Below, one piece after another: positions 26,263-34,798 of a stretch of DNA of 64,000 nucleotides. The position numbers and the translations under genes are program-made. Source of the stretch: Imperialibacter sp. EC-SDR9 (GTDB lineage: Bacteria; Bacteroidota; Bacteroidia; Cytophagales; Cyclobacteriaceae); contig NZ_LR701585.1 of assembly GCF_902498805.1 (NCBI RefSeq), positions 106,552-170,551 on the forward strand, in the 5' to 3' direction. Position 1 is the stretch's first letter. Each line of letters opens with the position of its first letter. The notes under the pieces were generated by a model, which saw only the letters and a program-made list of their open reading frames with translations, was not told the DNA's origin and made no database searches.

Positions 26263-27023
26263 TCGATAATGTCTTTTACTAAGTAGTACATGTGGTTCGT
26301 CATGAACTGCTTGATGTCTTGTTCCTTTTCCCTTCGTTTTGCGTAGCTGAAGAGTTTGGTGAAATTGATGGCATAGTTGCTAATGGCATTTTCGTAGATG
26401 TGCATCAATTCAGAACCTTGCAGGTAATAAAAAAGTCTTTCTTCTGCAAAGAGATCTACCAGGATCTTCTCAAGTAATGGAGTATAAAAATTTACTCTTT
26501 TCTCTGTTCTTCTTGCAATAGGAGAACGTGTGATCAATTTTTTAATAATCACCGGATAGTCGCTTTCAGCGATATAAAAATCGATGGTTTTGTCATCAGG
26601 GTTGAGGTAAAGCTCGTTTCTTGACGACTCCTTTAATTCGTAATACAAGGACTCGGTGAAGTCTTTTTCTATTTCAATCAGGATGATTCTTCTGCTGGCC
26701 TGGTGTTGTGAAAATTCATTGAGCCATTCCGTTTCCCAAATACAGTGTTTGGCGTCCTCAAATTTATCAGTGACTCGCTTTGCTAGCTTAATAAGCTCAG
26801 AAGAGATTTCTGGTTTGTATTTGGGTTTGTATGAAATAACATAGAGACCTCTCTTGAGTGGTCTAATGATGTTTTTGTCTTTGAGGTCATAGATTCTCCA
26901 CCCGAAGGTTCCCTCTTTCAGGTTCGGTTCAAAATAGCGATAGAATTCAAATAGGTCTTCTCGGGTAAAATACTCTTGGTTCTTAAATTCTTCTATCAAC
27001 CTATTCTCTATGATCTTTGGCAT
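26259..27023 (-). CDS. AbiEi-like antitoxin / winged-helix protein (DUF6577-like)
   Basis: 254 aa. N-terminal winged-helix region with EYFTREDLFEFYRYF and FGWRIYDLKDKNIIRPLKRGLYVIS, the layout of AbiEi-type antitoxins, which bind their own promoter. The remainder (TEWLNEFSQHQASRRIILIE, SPIARRTEKRVNFYTPLLEKILVDLFAEE) resembles the transcription-regulator part of AbiEi/DUF6577 proteins. ATG 27023 is chosen because the open frame upstream is only hydrophobic filler. TACTTTTG at 27049-27042 (minus strand) fits a -7 box 18 bp upstream. Overlaps the toxin gene by 4 bp. Confidence 0.8.
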   Translation of the reverse strand: MPKIIENRLIEEFKNQEYFTREDLFEFYRYFEPNLKEGTFGWRIYDLKDKNIIRPLKRGLYVISYKPKYKPEISSELIKLAKRVTDKFEDAKHCIWETEWLNEFSQHQASRRIILIEIEKDFTESLYYELKESSRNELYLNPDDKTIDFYIAESDYPVIIKKLITRSPIARRTEKRVNFYTPLLEKILVDLFAEERLFYYLQGSELMHIYENAISNYAINFTKLFSYAKRREKEQDIKQFMTNHMYYLVKDIIE

Positions 27024-27170
27024 TTCAAATCCAATTTTTACCAAAAGTATGAAATTCTGGTGAATTTTTGAAATCAAAAAAATGCCAGTAATTAAGAATA
27101 CTGGCAAATATTGGAATTGTGAAAGGGGTGTTTACCTCCGATGCAAAGATGTTGCAGTAGGGAAACTAAC

Positions 27171-27243
27171 GCATCTTCTCGCACAACAATATCTGCATGA
27201 CGGGTACGTGGAGATAGCCTGGAAGATTTTATTGCAGATGTAG
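27171..27243 (+). pseudogene. Orphan copy of flavin reductase 3' end (right repeat)
   Basis: 73 bp encoding HLLAQQYLHDGYVEIAWKIL and the stop, without any upstream part of the gene. It matches 24992-25064 at 66/73 positions; all changes are at codon third positions. This is a relic of the gene end, displaced by the insertion of the AbiE-like module, or brought in with it from a related strain. Confidence 0.88.
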
Positions 27244-27282
27244 AGCAGCTGTATTTTAGCTCTCACTTTTCGAGAAAACATT

Positions 27283-27993
27283 TTAGATGATGTTTGTTTT
27301 TTTTAATCTGAGGTATCTCGTTAAATTATTTAATCCATTGATATATAGTATCTTACCTTCCATAACGAATTCAGATTTCAATATAACCTTTATGACCTCA
27401 TTGGCCATGTAACTCCCTACAATGCCACATATCGGACTGCTGATGCCATTAATTGAGCAAGATTGATGGTTTAGTAAATCGTGGCGTGCAAATAAATCCG
27501 CATAGGTGTATTGCTGCTTATAATGGAATACAGAAATATAGCCTTGCCATTCTGAAACCGCTCCGTGAACTAACGGTAAACGCTGTGTTGAGCAGTTGTC
27601 ATTTACCAATAGTCGGGTTGCTACATTATCAGAACAGTCGCATACTATTTGATAATCAGAAAACAAGCTTTCAACATTTGATTCGTCAACTTTGTCGGTA
27701 AAAGATTTTATATTGATATGTGGATTCTGAATTTGTAGTTTTTGAGCTAGCAAATTCGCTTTGTTCAGACCGACGTCCTGTGGTGTATAAAAAAATTGTC
27801 TATGTAGGTTAGACTCTTCTACAACGTCGAAATCGCAAATTCCCAAATTACTAACACCCATTGCTGTCAAATACCCGGCAGCAATTGACCCCAAGCCTCC
27901 GGCCCCAACGATCAAAACGGAGGCTTTTGAAACCTCATTCTGGCCCTTTTTTCCGATCTCAGAGAGTATTAGTTGGTGTTGATAACGTTTCAC
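27283..27993 (-). CDS. ThiF/MoeB-type E1-like adenylyltransferase of Ubl operon
   Basis: 236-aa E1-like enzyme that would adenylate the C-terminal glycine of a ubiquitin-like protein. Visible: GAGGLGS nucleotide loop (residues 30-36), DFDVVEESNLHRQ with the conserved Asn62, Arg65 and Gln66, Lys78, and CDCSDN (118-123) for Mg. Cys179 in HQSCSINGI aligns with the catalytic Cys of MoeB/ThiF, followed by PICGIVGSYMANEVIKVI. The paired CxxC zinc motifs usual in MoeB are absent. It overlaps the DUF4132 gene by 4 bp (ATGA). It is the third gene of the Ubl-DUF4132-E1 operon; it is too short to contain an E2 domain. Confidence 0.92.
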   Translation of the reverse strand: MKRYQHQLILSEIGKKGQNEVSKASVLIVGAGGLGSIAAGYLTAMGVSNLGICDFDVVEESNLHRQFFYTPQDVGLNKANLLAQKLQIQNPHINIKSFTDKVDESNVESLFSDYQIVCDCSDNVATRLLVNDNCSTQRLPLVHGAVSEWQGYISVFHYKQQYTYADLFARHDLLNHQSCSINGISSPICGIVGSYMANEVIKVILKSEFVMEGKILYINGLNNLTRYLRLKKTNII

Positions 27994-30557
27994 CTGCGAT
28001 TGATTTGAGAAGTTATTGTAGTGTCTGTTATTTTGTCATCATCCGCCAGTAGTATCGCTTTGGATATAATCACTGATAATCCATTATCGCCGTCAAAAGG
28101 TAGAAATAGGTGTTCCGTTTTATTTGTTTTACTTCGATCAGCCACTATGCATAGATATTGGTTGTTGGGTTCCATCAAAATATTAGTGCTCCCGATATGG
28201 ATTTTATATGTTCTTAATCTTCCTTTTACAACCACAAATTTGTCATCAATGCTAGTGACCGGAGCGATTTTTAGTCTTGGAATAAGTTCTGTTAATATTT
28301 CTTTCCTGTTTTTAGCAATTTCGGACAGGTTTCCAAACGAATAGGACTGCCAGTAATCTCTGTATGTGGTCAACCCTCCTGAGTCTGACCAAGTAGGATC
28401 ATTGCCCACACTTGCTACACCCACAAACAAATCAACATCTCTCATGGCCTCTGAAAAAGCTATAGGAGGGACGTTGATAAGTTCTAGTAGTTGATTTGTC
28501 TCGGCATTAACAAATCTAACTTGATCCGTCGTTACGTAATTCCAAATGCCAGTTTCATTGTATTCATTGTCAACGTTGAGTGCGTGTATCCAGTATTCCA
28601 CCTTTAAGTTGAATTCTGGTAAATATAGTTGAGCCGTATCTTGGTCACCGCCGTCCCACGCCCCAATTAATTTTGCTTTCCAGTTTCTACCTTTGGCAAG
28701 GGTGACATATTGATGTTGTTTTAAGATGTGAGAAGCCATACGATTACTATAAGTGCGTGTATTGACTTCGGCTTCGGTTAATAAATAGATCTCTCTGTAG
28801 GCTTGCTTGAAAGGTTGCTGGATTTGGCTATCCATGAGGAATTTTCGCCATTCTTTCACTTCGTCAGTGGTGCTATTTACAGGATGCCAAAGCGTTACAA
28901 AGGTATAGTTTTCAGTATAGAGAATCTTCTTGTCTAGCCTAACCCACTGCTTGTTTACATAGATTGCAGATTGTGATTCGCTATCGTTCGAAAAACTAAA
29001 GATGACTTTGTTGATAATGAAGGATATGAGGCCATGGTTAACGTATTTCTCTACAAAATACTCAATTGTCATCTTTCGATTAGATCGAAGCATTCTGTCA
29101 AAGCGTTCTTTTTGGACTGAAGTGGTTTCGTCGATTAGTTTTTGTTTGGCTTTGAGCTTTTTTAGTTTGTCGGAAAACTTGTCTTTTACCATCTTAGGAA
29201 CCGACTTTTGTTCAGTGTTGTCTTTTTTCACCCACCTTAGTGTTGATTTTCCGATACCAGTCAGTTCTAGTGTAGCGGTATATTCTTCAAAATTTTGATG
29301 GAGTTTGTAGTCTGTTAATTTGAAGTCATCTACCGCTATATCTTCGATTTCGCTTGAGGATAGTGCTAATTTCTTAGCGGCTTCATCAATGTATTTTTCG
29401 ATTAGTGTCAAGGTCGAATTTTGCTTAATCTTAATCTTGAGTTTTGACAACTGAGCAATTCCGTCCAAACCTTTGGAAGAAAACAGAGCAAACAGGCAAG
29501 CGTTACCCACAGCGACCGCTGCAGGCCCTTTTCCTGGGATCTTTTTGAAGCTTCGTTCGGCTAGTTTGCTAATAGTATGGATAGTTTTACTGTCATAAAA
29601 CCAAGATGACATCCATACAAACCCTTTTATTGAATCTGAATTAATTGAATCTAAAAATTCACTGGTGTGGTAGTTGTATTCTTGGCCGTTGTACCTATGG
29701 GTATGTGTCTGAACTGATTCTTTTAATGTTATAATGTAGTTAAACCAATGATGTGTGATTTTTTTGAATTTATCATGCCCCAATTCATCGATTAGATGTT
29801 TAGATTCATCAAGATATCTTTTACTAGGTTTACTCCCGGTAGCCCTCTGGGCAAGGGCCATTAATTTATACCAAACAATTTTTTCTTGGTCTTGTTGATT
29901 GCCAATTATTTGGTTGGCAAAATTGGTGAAAGCGTCTTTGCCGATAAAATATGTCGGCTTGACCTCACTATTGTGATTTTCGGAGTTGTGTAGGAAGGCT
30001 TTTATTCTTTCGACAAGCTTAATATGATCTTTGTAGTGGTAAGAGTTTTTTTCGTTCTCTAGATTAATTATGCTTTCAAGCAGGTCAATGATGGTCGGGG
30101 GAATTGCTTTGTCCTGATGATTTGACTCTATCTGTTTGAAAAGGCCCGAAAGAGGCCACTCAAACATCCCTGGATATCCGTTTTTCGATCTATTTTCTTT
30201 AAACGCTCGATAAATGGATACCAATTGGTCGTCTGACAATTCCATTTTGGATCTAAAAAAAACCTTCAAATATTCAGAGGCCATCATGCTTTTTTTGTAA
30301 CTAAGATCCAGAGAAGAACGCCAGGTGTTTTGGTGCTCTTTTTTTACTCGGCAAAGAAAAAGGATAAATGAGGCCTTTTGAGAGTCATTCCACGGCTTTA
30401 CGATTTCCGTGTAAGTGGATATTTGTGATAGCGAAATTGTAAAAAAATTGTTTGAGATAGCGCTTTGCTCTGCAATTGATTTTTCTAAAATGCTAGCGAA
30501 TTGAATCTGATATTCATCGGCACCAATCAGATTTTTGATCTTATCAAGAATTCCCAT
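27990..30557 (-). CDS. DUF4132 family large protein of Ubl operon
   Basis: 855-aa cytosolic protein without signal peptide or membrane helix. Residues 1-430 are alpha-helical with repeat-like character. Residues about 490-640 match DUF4132: WRKFLMDSQIQQPFKQAYRE (570-589), TYSNRMASHILKQHQYVTLAKGRNW in outline, and IGAWDGGD. The C-terminal domain (about 690-855) has FSEAMRDVDLFVGVASVGND and VVVKGRLRTYKIHIGSTNIL, as in MolR/YehI of E. coli. Biochemical function is unknown for the family. Its position between a GG-tailed protein and an E1 enzyme suggests it is the target, ligase-like partner or effector; this is inference. Confidence 0.85.
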   Translation of the reverse strand: MGILDKIKNLIGADEYQIQFASILEKSIAEQSAISNNFFTISLSQISTYTEIVKPWNDSQKASFILFLCRVKKEHQNTWRSSLDLSYKKSMMASEYLKVFFRSKMELSDDQLVSIYRAFKENRSKNGYPGMFEWPLSGLFKQIESNHQDKAIPPTIIDLLESIINLENEKNSYHYKDHIKLVERIKAFLHNSENHNSEVKPTYFIGKDAFTNFANQIIGNQQDQEKIVWYKLMALAQRATGSKPSKRYLDESKHLIDELGHDKFKKITHHWFNYIITLKESVQTHTHRYNGQEYNYHTSEFLDSINSDSIKGFVWMSSWFYDSKTIHTISKLAERSFKKIPGKGPAAVAVGNACLFALFSSKGLDGIAQLSKLKIKIKQNSTLTLIEKYIDEAAKKLALSSSEIEDIAVDDFKLTDYKLHQNFEEYTATLELTGIGKSTLRWVKKDNTEQKSVPKMVKDKFSDKLKKLKAKQKLIDETTSVQKERFDRMLRSNRKMTIEYFVEKYVNHGLISFIINKVIFSFSNDSESQSAIYVNKQWVRLDKKILYTENYTFVTLWHPVNSTTDEVKEWRKFLMDSQIQQPFKQAYREIYLLTEAEVNTRTYSNRMASHILKQHQYVTLAKGRNWKAKLIGAWDGGDQDTAQLYLPEFNLKVEYWIHALNVDNEYNETGIWNYVTTDQVRFVNAETNQLLELINVPPIAFSEAMRDVDLFVGVASVGNDPTWSDSGGLTTYRDYWQSYSFGNLSEIAKNRKEILTELIPRLKIAPVTSIDDKFVVVKGRLRTYKIHIGSTNILMEPNNQYLCIVADRSKTNKTEHLFLPFDGDNGLSVIISKAILLADDDKITDTTITSQINRR

Positions 30558-30567
30558 TTAAATTGTT

Positions 30568-30960
30568 TTATCCGCCAATCAGTGGAGTTAGTTTTATGAA
30601 AGATATTTTCGAAGTCTCAGTAAGTGATAGTTTTTGATCAAGCTCATCTATTTGCCGATCATCAACTAGCATGAAGAATCCATTTTTTTGAAATGCATCT
30701 AATGCAACGTAAACTTGTTTTTCTGGGTCGATCACCTGCCTTTTTTTAAGTTTATACCCATTCAGAGTTTTTTCAGATTCACTAGGCTCTATCAATCCGC
30801 TAAAGTATTCTGGTAGTTTATTGTTGTAGTTTTGTACTTCAGCTAGTACTCTTGTTTGAATCAACTCCTCAGCTGTGATTGCTTCAGTGGATATTTCTAA
30901 CTCGAACTGATTGGTGACGACTCCCGTCAGGAGCTCGTCGGAAATTAAAATTTTCATCAT
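30568..30960 (-). CDS. Ubiquitin-like protein candidate with C-terminal Gly-Gly
   Basis: 130-aa protein ending ...ISFIKLTPLIGG followed directly by the stop, so the tail is ready for adenylation without processing. The N-terminus MKILISDEL and NQFELEIST can form the first beta hairpin, ITAEELIQTRVLAEVQNY the helix, then after an insert VYVALDAF, FFMLVDDRQIDELDQKLS and ISFIKLTPL match the last strands of a beta-grasp fold, closely parallel to the end of ubiquitin. An E1 gene lies in the same operon. The fold assignment is from pattern only and needs structure prediction. Lies 10 bp upstream of the DUF4132 gene. Confidence 0.8.
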   Translation of the reverse strand: MMKILISDELLTGVVTNQFELEISTEAITAEELIQTRVLAEVQNYNNKLPEYFSGLIEPSESEKTLNGYKLKKRQVIDPEKQVYVALDAFQKNGFFMLVDDRQIDELDQKLSLTETSKISFIKLTPLIGG

Positions 30961-31291
30961 TTTTTTTTAAAAGACTTCGTTTTTGATATTGAGCAACTTA
31001 TCATCTGATATGCGAACAGGGTAGCGGATGCATTCCTTATTTCCATATATTTTGAACACTCTGAACCTACTTATATATAGTTATCCAAGTTATAGATTTT
31101 TACATGCAAAAGCAGTATTTCTTTCCTGTAGTGTGAAGGCAGAAAGCCCTTGGATTTCGTGTTGATTAACTTGTGTGTGATACCTAATGGTGTAAAAAAG
31201 GAAAGCCGCCCCTTTCGGAACGGCCTTGCCTACTACTACATCCTATTTAAACTACTTTGTTATTCAGTAAACTCTTAGCAGCCAGGATGCT
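30961..31291. other. Intergenic region between Ubl operon and hmuY
   Basis: 331 bp, AT-rich, no plausible gene. Its left part must hold the promoter of the Ubl operon (minus strand) but no convincing TTTG/TAnnTTTG pair is seen. Its right part contains the terminator of the haem operon at 31194-31227. It probably also contains the right border of the acquired region, but I see no integrase or clear repeat to mark it. Confidence 0.6.
31194..31227 (-). terminator. Terminator after hmuY
   Basis: Minus strand: AAGGCCGTTCC - GAAA - GGGGCGGCTT, a long stem with one bulged G, followed by TCC and a T6 run. It lies 65 bp after the hmuY stop and ends the haem operon. Confidence 0.75.
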
Positions 31292-32710
31292 TCAATCAAG
31301 CAATTCGTAGGCAATCTGCGGTTTTCCACGCTCGCCCCCCTGCATTAGTGCAGTAAATTTCAGCTTGTAGTAGTTGCCACTTGCGTCTTTAATGATGTAA
31401 AATCTGTCCTCATGTACACCCGGTTGACTTCCACCAGGCCCGCCGGTTACTCTCCAGGTTGAACCAATCGTCGCCTGACTTTCGCTGAATTCCAGGCTGG
31501 CTATGTCGCTGCTGCTAAAGCTTTCGTAACTTTTAGTTGCTGTCAGTACCATGGCTGTTTCCACTCCGGCTGTATTTTGCAATACTATGTCCTGGAAATA
31601 GTAAGGGATAAGGCCACTTCCAAAATTGGTGGAATTCATGAAGCCAGTCCAGGCAATGTCCCACTTGTCTTTGGCCGGTTCTACATCCACAACACCATCC
31701 TCAAAGTGTGCGTAGACGAATTGCTGTGCTTCTACTTTGTCTATTTCGATTTCTTCAAAAGTGGTAGCGGAAATGTCGGCATACTGAAGCAGGTATCCAT
31801 CTGCTGTTTGGGTTATCTTAATTTTTTTCCATCCTCTTGATTCGCCCGGAGCACCTACAGTAGCGGCCGGTGCTTCTCCCCGGTTAATGATGTACACAAC
31901 ATTTTCATCTGCTGTAGCCGAAACTTCAGCAATGGCAGTTTTGCTCAAGTCGCCGCTTGGATCATCGATCCAGCCAAAAGCGGCGGTCGAAAAGGCATTT
32001 ATGCTCATGGCTGCCGCAAACCCAACTGTGTCGGTAGCAGTTACTTCAGCCAGATCAGTCTTTTCCAGTGCCTGGGCAAACATGGTAACCGACGAGTTGA
32101 GAATGACTTTGAAATCGGATCCAGAGTAGAAGCCGAGATCCCAACTGTCACGGTTCACGGCTGTTTGGCGGTTTGCGCTCAAGTCGATAAATACCTTGTT
32201 GGGGTAGGTAGCACCTCCTCCTTCAATGTCTATCTGGCCTTGTGCTGCCAGTATCTCCGCAAAGCTGAGCGTCATGGTGGCGGTGGTGCCAGGCAAAAGC
32301 CCATTGCTGGAAGTGGAGAGGGTAAACGTGATCACCTCATCTCCGTCGAAAAGTGCTCCATCAACCTTAGAAACTGTGAAGGACGCCTGCCCGGCACCTT
32401 CGGCAACTGTAAGGGCGATGACGTCGTTGCTCGCTGCGGGCGTGGTGGTGAATTCCGTTCCGTAGGCAATGTTTTCTCCAGAAAGCTCCACCGTGATGTC
32501 AGCGGTTGCCACATCCAGCGCTCGTGAAAATGAGAGAACCACGTCAAGCTCGCTTTCATCTTCAGTAATGCTTTGCTGAGCTGATGGGAAGTTAACAAGA
32601 TTGTCAGGAAGGGCTGGCTCATCGTCGCCACAAGCTGTTAAAATGGCTGCCGAGCATATTGATAGAGCGAAATATTTAGCCGCTATCCAATGTGTAATTG
32701 TATTCTTCAT
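31292..32710 (-). CDS. hmuY: HmuY-family haem-binding lipoprotein with Calx-beta-like N-terminus
   Basis: 472-aa surface lipoprotein that would capture haem and pass it to the TonB receptor encoded upstream. Signal with lipobox ...AAILTAC (Cys about residue 27) followed by acidic GDDEP. Residues about 40-155 form a Calx-beta-like domain (SRALDVATADITVEL, AYGTEFTTTPA, DGDEVITFTLS). Residues about 160-472 match HmuY: VFIDLSANRQTAVNRDSWDLGFYSG, and the end GNYYKLKFTAL. The extra N-terminal domain makes it about twice as long as P. gingivalis HmuY. Last gene of the haem operon, followed by a terminator. Confidence 0.85.
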   Translation of the reverse strand: MKNTITHWIAAKYFALSICSAAILTACGDDEPALPDNLVNFPSAQQSITEDESELDVVLSFSRALDVATADITVELSGENIAYGTEFTTTPAASNDVIALTVAEGAGQASFTVSKVDGALFDGDEVITFTLSTSSNGLLPGTTATMTLSFAEILAAQGQIDIEGGGATYPNKVFIDLSANRQTAVNRDSWDLGFYSGSDFKVILNSSVTMFAQALEKTDLAEVTATDTVGFAAAMSINAFSTAAFGWIDDPSGDLSKTAIAEVSATADENVVYIINRGEAPAATVGAPGESRGWKKIKITQTADGYLLQYADISATTFEEIEIDKVEAQQFVYAHFEDGVVDVEPAKDKWDIAWTGFMNSTNFGSGLIPYYFQDIVLQNTAGVETAMVLTATKSYESFSSSDIASLEFSESQATIGSTWRVTGGPGGSQPGVHEDRFYIIKDASGNYYKLKFTALMQGGERGKPQIAYELLD

Positions 32711-32765
32711 CTTTAATTTTAATTAGACTTATTATAAATAGATTTCTAAATTTTTTTACTCTTGT

Positions 32766-34796
32766 TTACTTGTTCAGGCTAAAATTCAGCCCCAAAAAGT
32801 AAGATCTTCCATAACCAACTGGCCTCGCACCTCCCGTGCTGTGGGTTCCGCCCGTGTCGGTGGATGTGTTGTTTACATTCGTCACGTTGAGGAGGTTTCT
32901 TACACCCAGAGTGGCATTCAGGTAGCCGAACAATTGCTTTCTGGCAGTAAAGTCCATCATGTGGTACCCATCAATTTTGGCTAGCTGAATGGTTTCGTTA
33001 CCGGCGTCGTTGGTGCCAACTTCATAGTTAGGCAACGAGCCGGTATACTTATAGAATAGATTGAAGGTCAGCCCGACAGGCTCCAGTTGATAGGTGGTTA
33101 CCAGGTTCGCTTCAGGCGTCCATGTGAATTCGGGAAGCTCGCTATCGTCTTCTTTTAGTTGGTTGTATCGCCCGGTATAGGAAACCCCCACTTTTACTTC
33201 AAGGGCCTTGTCCGTATAGGTGGTGTTCCACATAAGTCCCTTCGTTTTAAACTTATCAACATTGATATAGGTAGTTATCAGACCGTTGCTGGGTTTCTGT
33301 CCGTAGCTAATCATGTTATCGACTGTGTTATAGAAGCCATTGAGTGTCATGTCAACTCTCGATTTCGTTGTGCTCATCACCTTCCAGCTAAGTCCACCAT
33401 TCACACTGTTAGATAGTTCGGCCTCCAGGTCGGGGTTTCCTTCGATGGAATGGCTGGCGTCGTAGAAGTTGAAATACAGTTCTCTCAACGATGGCGCCCT
33501 GAAGCCTCTTGCGTAGGCAGCCCTTAGTACCAAATTGTCGGTCAACTGAAACTTAGTGTTGATGGAAGGAACTGCCGGCGGTGCCTGGTACACCGAGTTT
33601 TGAATGACCCGAAAGCCAGGCCTGATGCTTATTCTGTCAGTTGGGGTGTATTCAGTGGAAAAGAAGAAAGCATAGTCGTTCAGCCAAGGAGCGTCGGCAC
33701 TGATGCGGCCACCTTCTCCCTGTTCCAAATTAATATCGTAGCCCGGTTGAAACGACCACTGAGATGAAAGCTGGTATTGGAATGTGCCCCTGAGACTAAT
33801 GCCGTCGTAAGAAGACAAGTCTTGCAAACCTGCGCCAAGAGCCAGCCTTACGTCGCCAGTTTCCTGATCCACTGTGGTCGTGAGCGTGCGTCTGCTAAAA
33901 TTGATAAGAGAAACAGCGCCGTTGTAGCTCATTTTGTCAAATAACCTAGTTTGGCCCTGTAGCTGGTGGTTGAACCTTTTGGTGATATACTCCTGATCAA
34001 GTGCCTCGCCACCATTGAAAACGCCCGGGTTTTGGATAGACTCGTCCAGATAGTCGAGCTTGTAGAAAATGTTTGATTTATCATTTCTGAAGCCGATGAG
34101 CCCGCTGCTCAGCCATTGGTTTTTTGGGTGCCATTGTTTGTCCCGGCCCGTAGCATTTCCCTGCCAGCCATAAAACTGGTTGTGGCTTAGCCTTGCCTGG
34201 GTATACACTTTGCCCAGCGTATAGCCAGCCCCCATGCTTTGATTGTGAACACCCTTGTCGAATCCGTATTCCGATCCGGCGGACTCTTCCTGTATCCTGG
34301 CATCCAGTGAAAGCTTGTCGTTCTCCGGCTTTTTGGTAATAATATTGATGACTCCTGCCAGCGCATCAGCACCATACACTACCGACATGGGCCCTTCCAC
34401 TATCTCTATTTTCTCGATGTTGTTGACATCTACCTGATTAAGGGCACCAGAATTGGAGGTGCCCTCCCTCGTGATTAAAGGCATGCCATCTATCAACACT
34501 TTGATATTCTGGCCGCCAAGTCCTTGCAGCGTCATACTCGATTCACCAAGCGCCATGTCCTGAGAAAACCTCATATTGAGTTCTGTCTGCAGCACATCCT
34601 GCAAACGATTAGCTCCTTGTGATTGGATTCTTTCCATAGCAATGGTTCTCACCTGATACACCGATTTGCTGGCCGATTGCGGTTCAAACTGGCCTGTGAT
34701 AACAATGTCGTCCATCACATAGCTTTTCAGGCTATCCTGCGCCACGAGGCCAGAATGAAGAACCAAAAGACAGGTGAAGAGAAAAACTATTCGCAT
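32766..34796 (-). CDS. hmuR: TonB-dependent haem receptor
   Basis: 676-aa outer-membrane receptor with signal peptide (VFLFTCLLVLHSGLVAQ). The TonB box region is MDDIVITGQ, the plug is at about residues 40-150 (NRLQDVLQTELNMRFSQ, GLGGQNIKVLIDGMPL, IEIVEGPMSVVYGADALAGVINI), and a 22-strand barrel follows, with the FRAPSLRELYF motif common to haem/siderophore receptors. Gene position between a HemS-like protein and HmuY points to haem as ligand. No CarboxypepD_reg domain, so it is not a SusC-type receptor. The ATG at 34796 is 2 bp after the hemS-like stop. Confidence 0.92.
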   Translation of the reverse strand: MRIVFLFTCLLVLHSGLVAQDSLKSYVMDDIVITGQFEPQSASKSVYQVRTIAMERIQSQGANRLQDVLQTELNMRFSQDMALGESSMTLQGLGGQNIKVLIDGMPLITREGTSNSGALNQVDVNNIEKIEIVEGPMSVVYGADALAGVINIITKKPENDKLSLDARIQEESAGSEYGFDKGVHNQSMGAGYTLGKVYTQARLSHNQFYGWQGNATGRDKQWHPKNQWLSSGLIGFRNDKSNIFYKLDYLDESIQNPGVFNGGEALDQEYITKRFNHQLQGQTRLFDKMSYNGAVSLINFSRRTLTTTVDQETGDVRLALGAGLQDLSSYDGISLRGTFQYQLSSQWSFQPGYDINLEQGEGGRISADAPWLNDYAFFFSTEYTPTDRISIRPGFRVIQNSVYQAPPAVPSINTKFQLTDNLVLRAAYARGFRAPSLRELYFNFYDASHSIEGNPDLEAELSNSVNGGLSWKVMSTTKSRVDMTLNGFYNTVDNMISYGQKPSNGLITTYINVDKFKTKGLMWNTTYTDKALEVKVGVSYTGRYNQLKEDDSELPEFTWTPEANLVTTYQLEPVGLTFNLFYKYTGSLPNYEVGTNDAGNETIQLAKIDGYHMMDFTARKQLFGYLNATLGVRNLLNVTNVNNTSTDTGGTHSTGGARPVGYGRSYFLGLNFSLNK

Positions 34797-34798
34797 CT

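Noticed and set aside
27141..27170. Possible third fragment of the duplicated gene end (AAAGATGTTGCAGTAGGGA)
   Set aside because: Similarity to the end of the repeat needs several gaps over under 20 bp; not distinguishable from chance.
28021..29298. Plus-strand ORFs (98-107 aa) inside the DUF4132 gene, checked as possible E2 or JAB genes
   Set aside because: No catalytic Cys context or JAMM motif; antisense shadows.
25065..31291. Search for integrase, recombinase or tRNA at the island borders
   Set aside because: None found; mobility is inferred only from the repeated gene end and base composition.
32711..32765. Separate Fur-type operator before hmuY
   Set aside because: Only a half-site (TTTCTAAAT) is present with no matching left arm; the gene is better explained as the last of the operon.
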